This document shows, in pieces, positions 14,520-25,029 of a stretch of DNA of 64,000 nt. Position 1 is the stretch's first letter; each line of letters starts with the position of its first letter. Origin of the DNA: Micropterus salmoides (taxonomy: Eukaryota; Chordata; Actinopteri; Centrarchiformes; Centrarchidae); NCBI RefSeq assembly GCF_014851395.1, contig NW_024040596.1, forward strand, positions 4,490,777 to 4,554,776, in the 5' to 3' direction. The position numbers and the translations under genes are program-made. The notes beneath the pieces were generated by a model. The model saw only the letters and a program-made list of their open reading frames with translations, had not been told where the DNA came from and ran no database searches.

Positions 14520-14780
14520 ATCTAATTCAGCCATTAAATGGCACGGTGGGGTGTCCCCCTACAGCCGCTCCCCTCCCCCCGCCTCGTCCTGCTCCCCTCG
14601 GGGAAAACCACGCTGGGTGCATGTCAAAGATCACATGACAATAGGGATTCCTGACCCAGCCAGGGACTGGGAATGAATCAGACCTAATTCAACCATGTCG
14701 CAGGCAGCCGAAGGCACTGCTCTTGAGACAGAGTGTCTGGCCTCTTCAACCAGGACGCACACAGACAGGACAGCATTCCT
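14520..14780. promoter_or_regulatory. GC-rich island in AT-rich DNA, possible regulatory element
   Basis: A C-rich stretch (14560-14610), followed by a non-repetitive block with E-box-like CACATG (14632) and balanced composition, stands out from its AT-rich surroundings. It lies about 1.5 kb inside the putative first intron of the minus-strand gene. Whether it is conserved or active is not visible here. Confidence 0.2.
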
Positions 14781-16056
14781 GTGAAAATCTCACACTGTTT
14801 AAGTGTTTCTTGCAACATGTTTTACGCTCTTTCAGTTTGTTTTTTACCTGTTCTGACCTCCATTGAAGTTAAAGATGGAGTATTATCAAGATTTGATATG
14901 TTTATATAAAAGAGAACATAAAAAGGAGTTTGATCAAACCTGTTCAGAGTACTAGGTGGTTGGGTTAGTTACAAAAGACAATACAATGAGCAGTAGAAGG
15001 GGTTTGGTCAATTTCACATATATACAAGTGTGTCTTCTCCCAAAGCCCCTAAAATACCGCTACTAGCTGGTGGTGATCACAGTCAATCAAATATTAATCG
15101 AAGTCCTCTCAGTTTCCTCTCGCTATCGTCTGACAGCTACACACTTCTCCAACTGAAGTTTTACTAAATTAAACGAATGACAGGTTCAAAGATAAATTAT
15201 TCAGCGGCAGAAAAGAGTTCTTTCATTCAGCGGCTCATATAGCCCTTTAACACTGTTAGCATTGTGTGTGTAAAAATACTTAAAGTTCAGCATTCATTTG
15301 TGTTAACAGGTCATTACACCGGAGTAAAAGGGGGGGAAAGCATTTTTCAGTAGTAAACTGCAGCCACTACAAGCAACAGTCTCTGGTCAGACTCAGAGCA
15401 AGACAAAGTACAAAGAAGGAATGTAGGTTTCTGAGCACTGCAGACTTTGGACAGGAGAAACCCTGTTAACAGTCCCAAAGACTCTTTGACCTTGTCTGAA
15501 TGAACAAACTATGTTTCATCACTGAATCATGACAATGTGTCATCCCAGCTTTGTAGCAGCCATGCAAGTCAGTTAGTGAAGGTGCTGTAGAGCCAAGAAT
15601 ACGCAGTCGACAAATACAATCCAAGCCAAAGACAAGATAGCAATGAAGAACACCGTGCTCAACATACAGCAGCAGTTAAGCATCATACCTGTTGTGGAGC
15701 TTCCTCAGGTTTAGTCCTTTTACTTTTTGTGTAAACTGAGGGGCAAATGCAGTGGCCTCTAGTTTTACCAATCTCAGTCTTCACTTATTTATAAAGGTGT
15801 TACAACAAATTAAATTGCGAAGATAAATTCCAGCAGCATAAAGGATCTTTGTCAATGTAAGCTAGTATTTTGATATTTAAACTTTTATTATGGCGATAAC
15901 TTGATTTTATTGGAAGATGCAGAAACCAAATGCACAGAAGTTAACTGTTCGACACAACTGGGGCGCTAGAACACATTATGAATGCTGCAAAGGTTACTAC
16001 TAGAAGAAGGTACAGTTTACTAAGCTATAAGCTATATATTCAGTATCAGTTCTTAC

Positions 16057-16130
16057 CTGGCCACCGCGATGCAGCTGGACTGACGAGAATAAGGACGCAG
16101 CAGAGAAGGCGCTCCAGCCGTGAGCAACAC
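16057..16130 (-). CDS. exon 2 of an unidentified secreted or membrane protein gene
   Basis: On the minus strand a good acceptor (CTTCCTCTGCAG, complement of 16131-16142) and a good donor (CCAG followed by GTAAGA, complement of 16051-16056) bound 74 bases. Spliced to the ATG exon at 16207, they read on as CCSRLERLLCCVLILVSPAA then SRWP, ending in phase 1. Basic residues, a hydrophobic LLCCVLILV core and a small-residue SPAAS cleavage region make a classic signal peptide. The rest of the protein must lie beyond a long intron to the left. I do not recognise the protein. Confidence 0.6.
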
Positions 16131-16206
16131 CTGCAGAGGAAGCAAGCAGTCATTCACAACTTTACCGCGATACTAACAGCTACTAAAAGGTGAAATAAAA
16201 ACGTAC

Positions 16207-16440
16207 CTCATCTTCATCTCTTCTTTCACTGACACAGAGTGGGAAATCTACATAGACTATTCGGGGGTAACGGGGTGTAAGGACTGTTCACCGCTTCCCT
16301 GCAGCACCGCTGCTGCTGCACGCTGCTGGAACAGCTGATGGGGACGCGGCGCCTCGCTGGAAGCAGAGAAGAAGTGTGGAGAGGGAGAGCGGTGACCTGG
16401 AGGAGTTCACTTCAGGGACTTCCGCCAGGTCCTAAAAGGG
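16207..16440 (-). CDS. exon 1 (5' UTR plus start codon) of the same minus-strand gene
   Basis: The complement of 16201-16206 is a strong donor (GATGAG then GTACGT). Just before it, ATGs at 16217-16215 and 16211-16209 give MKMR, which joins in frame to the signal peptide in the next exon. The first ATG has G at -3. The sequence upstream (about 16220-16440) is richer in GC and CpG than its surroundings, as expected of a 5' UTR and promoter. The transcription start is not fixed; 16440 is a guess. The gene is divergent from obsl1, whose start codon lies about 11.9 kb away. Confidence 0.5.
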
Positions 16441-17490
16441 AACAAATTCCACTCATTTTCAAGTTACAGTCTGTATGTTTAGGGACCCGTGTCATCCAAA
16501 ACTATCCAACAAATATAATAACAATAATAATAATAATAAATGGGTGCTTTATTATTTTGTGTAATGGTTTAACACATTTTTAATGTTTGTTATTTATTTC
16601 TGGGTTTAAAACCTTTCCTTTCCCCCTCGTTCACACATTTTAACAATGCAGAGAGAACAGAGAGCCTGTGTATCCTGAGACGAACCTGTCAAGCCCACGG
16701 GCATGGCCCTCCACTGACAGAAGCTGGAGGGGATGTGAATAGGTGAAAAACTACAACATGAACTGTGTAAAACGAAGTTTTTCCCGCCGGAAAATCTTCC
16801 TTCATTCATGCAGACACACTGTCACTACCCTCTCCAGCTGTAGTGGCCTCACAAGAATGGACTTGACAAGATAATGACCACATGTAGTTTCAGTGAAGGC
16901 TTGTTGACTTTGGTTTATCCTGCTTAGAGGTAAGAGAAAGGTGAGGCCTCCACGAGTAAAGCAGACTGTAATTGGTAATGTGAAAATAAATCAAACTGTA
17001 TTCCTCTAAGGTGTTCTTACTAGGTGATTTAATCCATTTAAGAGAGAATAACGTCTGCATTACTAGAAAGTAAGATCATACTGGCTGAACTAATTATACA
17101 ATCAAACCTACGTGAAGTAGTTTTTTTAGCTCACTGGGCCACTAAATTACAAAGAATGAACGAATTGAACAATTAAATCTGAAAAACTCGAATTTAACAA
17201 ACTTTGTATTTGCCTTGAAAAACATGGACTGGATCAGCTGAGTTGTGGCATGTTCCACTTACATATGATGAACACCAGATGGCGAAGTCGGTGTTCTTTT
17301 CAGAGGAAACATCTGATCTGGTCCTGTGCCACTCATCACTGCATGCTGTCAGCCGGTGCACGCTGACACAGTCTCCACATCTGAGTAGGTCGTAGGCTCG
17401 TTAGATTGAAGAAGCAGCAACTGCGATAATGATGTAAAAACTCCAAAACGTTTAATTGATTGTGACAGAGGAGAAAGAGCAGTCACCCCA
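16441..17490. other. intergenic, nothing recognised
   Basis: AT-rich DNA upstream of the putative minus-strand promoter. A short (ATA)n-like stretch is present near 16515-16540. No exon is recognised. Confidence 0.4.
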
Positions 17491-17499
17491 CCCAGGGTG

Positions 17500-17725
17500 C
17501 CAAATTGCATCTTGACCAGAATACCAAAGACCCAGGCTAAGTGGTGCAGCAGTCACAGCGCATACTCAACCATGGTGACAGTGGTCTGTCACACTGCACT
17601 CCCCTGACAGACGGGCAAATCTCTCCCAGATTTGAACCCGTAGTCTACAGGGTACCAAACATGCAACATGACCACAATGCCAAAGAGCTAGGCTCGTATG
17701 GTTGAGGCCTACTCAACCATAGCAC
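17500..17725 (-). repeat. tRNA-derived SINE relic
   Basis: Read on the minus strand, 17684-17671 resembles a tRNA A box (TTTGGCATTGTGGT). About 30 bases further on, 17639-17629 reads GGGTTCAAATC, a near-consensus B box. The order and spacing fit an RNA polymerase III promoter of a tRNA-derived SINE. The body is degraded, and the family is not identified. Confidence 0.4.
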
Positions 17726-18656
17726 AACCGTAAAACACAAAAGAAGCAGCTGAATATAATCACTAAAGTGTCTTAACCTCAGATTTGCTTTTGTCTACAC
17801 TGCCACAAACAAGAGAGAAGATTTTATCCATTTGTTGATGCAGCAGTTCTAGGTAGAAATACCTAGATACATGTCTTGGTTTTACAGTTGTGATTGGTCG
17901 GTTTTATAACATTAATAAAACATGTAAATTTGTCAATATGTGTCTCAGGTTCTGATAGCTTCTTTAAAACTTCTTTGAGTACGTAAGGTGAGTTTGTTAT
18001 CACAGGAAAAGGCATTGGGTTCAGTCCTCCGGCACAATGCATTAGACTCGGCTGTATTAGTCTCTATCTGTAGGCCTCCGGGCTACTGTCTGAACACGTC
18101 CACCGCTCTGTGGATGTCTGCTTTGCTCACATTCCAGTGTCAGGGAAAAGAAAGGCAAAATTGTCTGTTAAATGCTATGTTGCAGTGGAACCTTACAGAG
18201 AGCAGGGCGGGATTTTTTCCTCAGAGAGGAACATATAGCGCATACTGCAGCTCCGTAATGAAAACACAACTTCAGTTATTATCACCTGACATGAGCAATG
18301 TGTCACAGTTATTAGTACTGGGAGCAACAATGCAGACTTGCTGCAGTACATGATCACTGGGTATAAAAATGAAAATGCCAATTTCTTTATTTATTCATTT
18401 ATAAATTATTTATTTTTCAATAGAATTTGTTTGTTCTGTTAATGCTAGTAACAGGTTCAGTGTTAACTTTATTCAGAGGTATAGTGCTCAAAGTACCAAC
18501 AGCTGCTCAGTGAAAACAAGCTTCAAACTTCTGCTTGTATATTGTTTTGCTGTCATCGCATCATAGATAGATAGATATGATAGATATGATCGTTTGACCC
18601 TCAAGGTGTCTATTTAAAAACTTTTTCGAGTCCACATTGGAATGACACACCTCACA
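17726..18656. other. intergenic, nothing recognised
   Basis: It contains a 121-codon plus-strand open frame (17988-18353) with no start context, splice signals or recognisable protein pattern. I treat this frame as chance. Confidence 0.4.

Positions 18657-18701
<45 letters not shown>
18657..18701. repeat. microsatellite (TG)n(TA)n
   Basis: A compound dinucleotide repeat with about six TG units followed by about sixteen TA units, directly visible. Confidence 0.95.
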
Positions 18702-18705
<4 letters not shown>

Positions 18706-19799
18706 CTTATTATTTATTTTTCTTGACAGTCAGTGTTGACTAACCAGATGGTTGTTCTGTTGATACTGTCAACACTGTTTAGATTTAAAAGCTTCACACC
18801 CTTTTCTAGTCCAGTGATTTACTGGTCTTGTGATAGATGACCGCTTGACTGAAATGTTTTTCCATCATAATTTCAACCCAGCTGTTCTGTGAGTTTATCA
18901 ATGAAAACAGTGTAACAAATGTGTGTAATCCCATTTCTGTAAAGAATAATATTTATAAGACTATTTAAGAATTTAAGTAAAAAACAAACATAAAAACATT
19001 TCAGTGTTTATTTGTACCGACATGAGAGCCTCAGATTGGTTGTGCATTTTGAAACCTGCACCAACATCTGCTGCTGGTGAACTAGTTTTCTGCCCTTAAG
19101 AAACTTTACTTGGGGATTTATTTTTCGTGGTGTGGTAAACTCTAATCCTTTTGTGTTCTTTGTCACCTATGATAGCCAACATATATTTAAACACTTTTAT
19201 CTGGAAATGGTCAAACACAAAGAAACAATACAAACTTGAATTTGGTTTCAGTATATGTTCTGAGCATGATAAAATAACCCTTAAAGTTGTTGCTCAGTCG
19301 TAGACACAAAGCGTTTCATAAGCAGCTACAGGGGTCTGAGTTATATCAGATTACTTCCAACAGCTGAAATCAGGGAGGAGGGAGTGTGGGGGGCTCTGGA
19401 GCCACTAAACAGCTGAAGGGACACCGCAGCCCATGCTGAGACCAGGTCTCACAGTGACACAACAGCCTCACACACTGAAGAACCCAGGCCCACGTGCTGT
19501 CCAATCCCCTCATTACCACAAGGCATAGGATCAGTGGAGGGGAGCTGGAGGAGGATGACTTGTGCTCCACTCGGAGAGAAAGGAAAGGGTTAGAGAGTCA
19601 AGTAAGTCAAGTCACAATAATTTAACAGCTATAGTTACATCACTAGATATTTTACAGACTAAGATTTTACATACAGTACAAAACATATGATTAACGTATA
19701 TACTATGATGCATTGCAATAGATCAAGCTACCCAACAGGACATAAACTACAGTGAAAACCTCTTAAAGGCATCACGTCTGTCCGGGTCAAAAATATGTG

Positions 19800-20215
19800 C
19801 TTTTTAACACGTTGACAACATGTTAGACAACAAATAATTCATGTCATACATTCCCATTGGCTGCCGAGCACAAGGATTAAACCATTTCTGTTAGCCGAGG
19901 GGTTGCATACCACTATTTTGAAGCCGTCCGTATGTATTTTCTGCTATTTTAATTTATTTTTCCCCATTAGTTTTGCCGAATTTCCACAACTCTAATTCTT
20001 GATTAGGAATCATTCAGAGCACCTGTTGCACAGGAGTGTTGCACTGACTCCCCAGCAGGGATTGAGTGCAGCTTGGTGATCTCAGGTGTCCTCTGGGCCA
20101 ATCAGGATGTGGCAACGCCCATTCTGGAGGGCATAAGACAGTACTGCCACAATTTAACATGCTAAGGATCCTCTTACTTTGTGCTTTTGGCCCTTTATTT
20201 GTGTAGCCTGTAAAA
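19800..20215 (+). repeat. dispersed repeat, left inverted copy
   Basis: Segments ATTGGCTGCCGAGCAC, TTAAACCATTTCTGTTAGCC, GGGGTTGCA and GCTAAGGATCCTCTT recur in the same order, as the reverse complement, at 24725-24975. About 230 extra bases sit between the third and fourth segments in this copy. The two copies bracket the mobile-element cluster. Confidence 0.6.
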
Positions 20216-20624
20216 AGGGAATTTGACCTTCTTAAGCTTCCTCAAGAAATACATTTGTTTCTGCTTCCTTCACCAGCGTGGAGATGTGAGACGACCATGT
20301 CAGGTTCTCTGTGATGCTGATTCCCAGGAACCTGAAACTGTTCGCCTGCTCCACCTCAGCACCACTGATGTAGACAGGAGTGTGTGTCTTTATCTCCTGT
20401 TTCCTGAATTAAAAATATTTACATATACAAAAATGCAATGATTTAAATATGTAAACAAACTAAATGAAAAAGAATAACTGTAGAGATCTAACTAATTAAA
20501 AACAAGTGCATACGTCCGTTAGAATGTCTGATATTCTTGTTTTTTTTTAATGCAGCTAAAGAAATTGGCACGCCAATCTTAAGCTTAGACTGGAGTTCTT
20601 TCCAGGACGATGGGCTATAATAAG

Positions 20625-21678
20625 TGTCATGATCCTGTCCTGAGTGCTGTGTTTTTGGGTTTTGAGATTCTGAGGGTTTGGTTTTGTGTCAACATGTTTG
20701 TCCGGTCATCTGTTCCATTTAGATCTGAGTTTATAGTCTGTGGTCTTGTATCCAGTCTTCGTGGTCTGTGTCTCCTTTAGCCACCCTGTCTTATTAGTTA
20801 GAATCCCTTTTGCTGTGCTGTTAGTTTAGACTTTAGGGTTGCTTGCTACCTTTAGTGTGCGTCTACCTGATGTTATTGTCTGGTTATTATCTTTCAGCTG
20901 GTGTTTTGGTATTTTCCTGATTTCAGTTCTGTTCCAGTCTCATGTATTAGTTTCTGTACCATCATGCATGAGTTCTGTCTGTTTGTCTATTTATGTCATT
21001 AATTAATCTGATTTTGATCATTTTGCTCTAGTCTCTGTTTAGCCTTTATTAGCATTATTCATCCACATCTTTAAGTTACTTAATATCTGTCTTGTCTCGT
21101 ATCTTAGTTCCTAGTTCGGTGTCTTAGTTCTTAGTCCTGTACCTTTAGTTCATGTCTTAAGTGTTTACTCCTGGTCTGTGTTGTTTTGCCCATGTCTGCT
21201 CTGTGTTCCTTGTTGGTGTTAGTTTATTTGTGATCTGTCTGCTTGTATTAGTTTATTTATATTACTCCTGATGTTTAGTGTTGAGTAACTTGTGTTTTGT
21301 CTTTTCACCCCTCAGTAATCTGCCTGCCTGCTAGTCTCTCTGTTTCCCCCTGCTCTCTCTGCCTGCCAGTGTCTCGTTGGCCTCATGTCCCTCACCTGTG
21401 TGTCTCCTCCCAGCTCGTAAACCCTGTGTATATATCCTTGCCTGTTTCCCACAGTCTTTGTAGCTTGTAATGCTCTATCCTGTGATGTCCTATGTCTGCC
21501 TGTTTTTTGTTTATTTATTCATTGGGATTGTTTATTTTACTTTGAATACCGTGGACTCAGCCACTCTGTTTGTAAGTGTGCTCGCCTTTTGTTTAATTAA
21601 ACCTTTGAACTGAACCTGTCAGCCTTGTGTCCTGCATTTGGGTCCCCCAACCTGCTCACCCAACCACGCATCCTGACA
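20625..21678. mobile_element. probable solo LTR
   Basis: It starts with TGTCATGATCCTG and ends with GCATCCTGACA, so the termini form a short imperfect inverted repeat with the TG...CA ends typical of LTRs. The 1,054 bases are T-rich and non-coding, with an ATTAAA-like signal near 21595-21602. No internal retroelement genes are attached. Candidate flanking target duplications (ATAAG, GCAAG) match imperfectly. The family is not identified. Confidence 0.5.
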
Positions 21679-21914
21679 GCAAGACAGACTCCTCTTTCCT
21701 GCTTCTGTCCTCATTCTTAGTACCTTCCAAAGTAGTCCCTCACTTTTAAATGATATGTACTTGGCTGTAAATTGGTGTAAATGGCTTTATAAATGAAAAT
21801 GTACCAGTGTAGCATCCTGCGCAATGTAAGTGATGGCCAAGTTACCATTCTGTATAAGATGCAGTCATGTGTCTGATAGCCAGCATTTGAGAAAAACCTG
21901 AAAGCCACATGATA

Positions 21915-22805
21915 ATTCAGAAGGAGCTTTATTGCCAAGTGAATTTGCTTTGGTAAAAAGTCACCAGATGGTCGATCTCCCATCTGTAGGCGGACTCATC
22001 CCCACCAGAGATGAGCCCAATTAGGGTGGTGTCATCCGCAAACTTCAGGAGCTTGACGGACTGGTGACTGGAGGTGCAGCTGTTGGTATAAAGGGAGAAG
22101 AGAAGAGGGGAAAGAACGCAGCCTTGAGGGGAAGCGGTGCTGATGGTCCTGGTATCAGAGACATGTTTTCCCATCTTCACTTGCTGCTTCCTGTCTATCA
22201 GGAAGACAGGGATCCCCCTGCAGGTGGAGTCAGGCAGGTTCAGCTGGGAGAGCTAGTCCTGCAGCAGGGCCGGAATGATGGTGTTGAAAGCAGAGCTGAA
22301 ATCCACAAACAGGATCCTGGCGTAGGTTCCTGGGGAGTCCAGGTGCTGGACGATGTAGTGAAGGTCCATGTTTACTGCATCATCTACAGACCTGTTGGCT
22401 CTGTAGGCGAACAGCAGGTGGTCCAGGAGTGGGACTGTGATGGATTTAAGGTGGGACAACACAAGATGTTCAAAGGACTTCATTTCCACAGAGGTCAGGG
22501 CGACAGGTCTGATGTCATTTAGTCGTGTGGTCCTTGTTTTTTGGGGGACAGGGCTGATGGAGGAGGCTTTGAAGCAGGCTGGCACATGGCATGACTCTGG
22601 CCAACTTTGAGGAGTGGGGGGACTGGGGCTGAAGCTGAGCGTCACGGGGGAGGGTGACCGATTGACCCTCAAAGCGGCAGTAGAACTGGTTCAGCTCATT
22701 TGCCAGGCGAGAGTCGTTGGTGAAGTGTGGGGCTTTGGGTTTGTAGTTAGTGATCTGTCTGAACCCCCTCCAGACAGAAGTGGCGTCGTTTCCAGAGGAA
22801 TGGTC
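21915..22805 (-). mobile_element. L2-like LINE fragment (reverse transcriptase)
   Basis: The minus strand encodes reverse-transcriptase pieces: VALTSVEMKSFEHLV, FAYRANRSVDDAV and LFVDFSSAFNTI within 22672-22253, then LLKFADDTTLIG (the catalytic ADD box) within 22180-21929, in a shifted frame. The same family occurs at 47870-50905. A typical 3' tail, with a block reading TTTATTGCCAAGTGAATTTG on the plus strand (21931-21950), abuts the RT with intervening sequence missing. It is frameshifted, truncated and dead. Confidence 0.8.
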
Positions 22806-22810
22806 TTTAA

Positions 22811-23506
22811 ACCCGCTTTTCCATTACCAGCTCAACTTGCCTTGACTCGACTCGACTCGACTTGGCCGTGCTCTGCTTTCCATTGCAGATAGTACCCCTC
22901 AATGTAGCTGGTCGTCATAGCGACGCCACACACAACTGCTGCTTAAAATGTTGCAACATTGCTCAGAATGTAAACACAGATCAGCGGTATGAAGACCTTA
23001 CAGCTGTACTGTCCTCTACTGTTGATGCTGCAGCGGTCTGTGTAACAGTAGGACCAGAGGACTGTGAGCGGGCGGCACCACTTCCCCCGCCGCCACTTGA
23101 GGAGTTCCTCAACTCCGAAAACTTTCAAGCACATTTTTGTTCCGCCATCACTTTTTGTAAAGCTGTCAATATTTGAAATCTACACAGCTGATTTCTTACC
23201 TCAAAACTTCTCAGAAGTGGATTTAGTAAAACAAAACATAAAACTTTCCGCTGCTGCCCTCGTCAGGCGCGCGCAATGATGATGCAGTGAATAGTGACCA
23301 TTCTCTCTGACCAATCAGTAGTCTGCTGCGTTGTCACGTCACAATTTAGTATCGCCTCAGCTCGCTTGCAACCTCGAAGGAGGTGATACGAAAAAAAAGT
23401 ACCTGGAAGCAGGTACAGGTCCAACTTTTCACAGTGGAAACCAAACAAAGGTAAGTGGAGTCGAGTCGAGCCGAGTTGAGCTGGTACCGTGCTGTGGAAA
23501 AGGGGC
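22811..23506. mobile_element. non-autonomous terminal-inverted-repeat element
   Basis: The left end (CCCGCTTTTCCATTACCAGC, followed by repeated GACTC) and the reverse of the right end (CCCCTTTTCCACAGCACGG, followed by ACCAGCTCAACTCGG and repeated GACTC) are clearly related. This marks a DNA transposon of about 0.7 kb. The ACCAGCTC-(GACTC)n end is common in fish genomes. It lies at the junction of two LINE fragments. No transposase is visible. Confidence 0.6.
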
Positions 23507-24095
23507 TCTGAGTACAGGTGTGCAACAAAACAGAGAAGACATACAGGCAGGCAGACTGAGGAGTAGGTTTCCAGTTTGGACAGGAGAATGGAGTGGTTGA
23601 TGGTATCAAAGGCCGCATTGAGGTCGAGCATGATGAGGATGGCGAGGTGGCCAGAGTCACTCAGAGAGGAGGTCATTGGTGACGTTGAGGATGGCTGTTT
23701 CAGTGCTGTGTTGTGTTGTGAGCAGAAACCGGATTGAAATGGTTTTAACTGGTAGTTAGAGGTGAGATGGGTTTTAATTTGAGCAGCAACAACACGTTCA
23801 AGAATTTTATATTGGAAGGGGAGATTAGAGATACTTCGGAAGATGGACATGATGTCAGGGATGAGACCAGGTTTCTTCAGGATGGGGGTGACAGCTGCAA
23901 GTTTGAGTGGTGTAGGGACTGATTTTTTTTTTTTTCTCATCCGGAAGTGAGGGAAGAATTAATGATTTTGATGATGAGTGAGGTGATGGACGGAAGACGG
24001 TTCTTGATGAGAGCTGATGGGATCTAGGCTGCAGGTGGAGCTACTCATCTTTGTGGTGACAGCTCCACAGAAGGGAGAAACAAGACTGAGTGTGG
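23507..24095 (-). mobile_element. second LINE fragment (different reverse transcriptase)
   Basis: Minus-strand translation of about 23940-23560 reads AAVTPILKKPG, RSISNLPFQYKILERVVAAQ, FQSGFCSQHNTAL and ILIMLDLNAAFDTINHSILL. These match the conserved N-terminal half of a non-LTR reverse transcriptase from a family distinct from the L2-like copies. It is truncated at both ends, with no catalytic ADD box in this piece. Confidence 0.75.
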
Positions 24096-24099
24096 AGGA

Positions 24100-24475
24100 G
24101 GCAGGCAACATATCCATCCATCCATCGTCAACCGCTTATCCTGCATAAGGGGTGCGGGGCGCTGGAGCCAATCCCAGCTTACATCGGGCGAAAGTCAGGC
24201 TACACCCTTGACAGGTCGCCAGTCCATCGCAGGGCCACACATAGACGTACAACCACTCACATTCACACCTAAAGACAATTTTAGAAACACCAATTAACCT
24301 TGTCAGCATGTCTTTGGATGGTGGGAGGAAGCCAGAGAGAACCCACGCGGATACAGGGAGATCATGCAAACTCCACACAGAAAGGCCAGGGAAACCGGGG
24401 TTTGAATCCACAACCTTCTTGCTGTGAGGCGACAGTGCTACCCACTGTACCACTGTGCCACCCCCAGGCAACATA
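24100..24475 (-). repeat. common fish LINE/SINE 3' tail with (CCAT)n
   Basis: CCATCCATCCAT, then CAACCGCTTATCCTGC, AGGTCGCCAGTCCATCG, GGCCACACATAGACG, CATGTCTTTGGATGGTGGG, CAAACTCCACACAGAAAGG and CTTGCTGTGAGGCGACAGTG make up a very well known fish interspersed repeat. The CCAT run at the left implies a minus-strand element with an (ATGG)n tail. It is non-coding. Confidence 0.75.
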
Positions 24476-24724
24476 TATGTGCACAAAATATAATTTAATT
24501 CTGAAAGTCTTTTGAATTCGGTAATTTCTATCAAAATTGATAACATTACCTGTGTACCTAATTATGTCTGACGAGTGCCTAATCTTTGAACAAAAAGTAG
24601 TCTGTTTAGGTTTTTAAAAGTACCAATATTAGTGATATTGTGCTTGTTTACCAAAAAGGCAGTTGAGGAGCAAAAGGAAAAAGAAAAAAATACAATTCAT
24701 AAAACTGCATTATAAATATTTTAT

Positions 24725-24975
24725 TTTTATACCTACACATAAAGGGAAAAAGAAAAAAGAGGATCCTTAGCACGTTAAATGTTGTGTGCAACCCCTGGGC
24801 TTACAGAAATGGTTTAACCCTAGTGCTCAGCAGCCAATCAGAACTCATGACACTCACCCATTGAATCAACCATAAAGGGGTCAAATAGGCTCAGCATTGT
24901 GTGAACTTGTTGTCCGAGATCACATGGGGTCAACATGTTGTAAGCTTGTCAAGCTTTCCATCAGCAAATTAAATA
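24725..24975 (-). repeat. dispersed repeat, right inverted copy
   Basis: This is the reverse-complement counterpart of 19800-20215. The shared blocks are GATTGGCTGCTGAGCAC, GGTTAAACCATTTCTG, CAGGGGTTGCA and GCTAAGGATCCTCTT when read on the minus strand. Confidence 0.6.
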
Positions 24976-25029
24976 GTATTTGTGTAGGATTGATTGTGTC
25001 CCAAGGGTTTTGATCCATAAAAGTGGTTA

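Noticed and set aside
17988..18353. 121-codon plus-strand open frame
   Set aside because: No domain, splice context or codon pattern is recognised. Frames of this length occur by chance in 64 kb.
22064..22522. 152-codon plus-strand open frame
   Set aside because: It is the antisense shadow of the LINE reverse transcriptase on the minus strand.
23263..23940. 225-codon minus-strand open frame as a host gene
   Set aside because: Its recognisable part is LINE reverse transcriptase, and the other end reads into the neighbouring inverted-repeat element.
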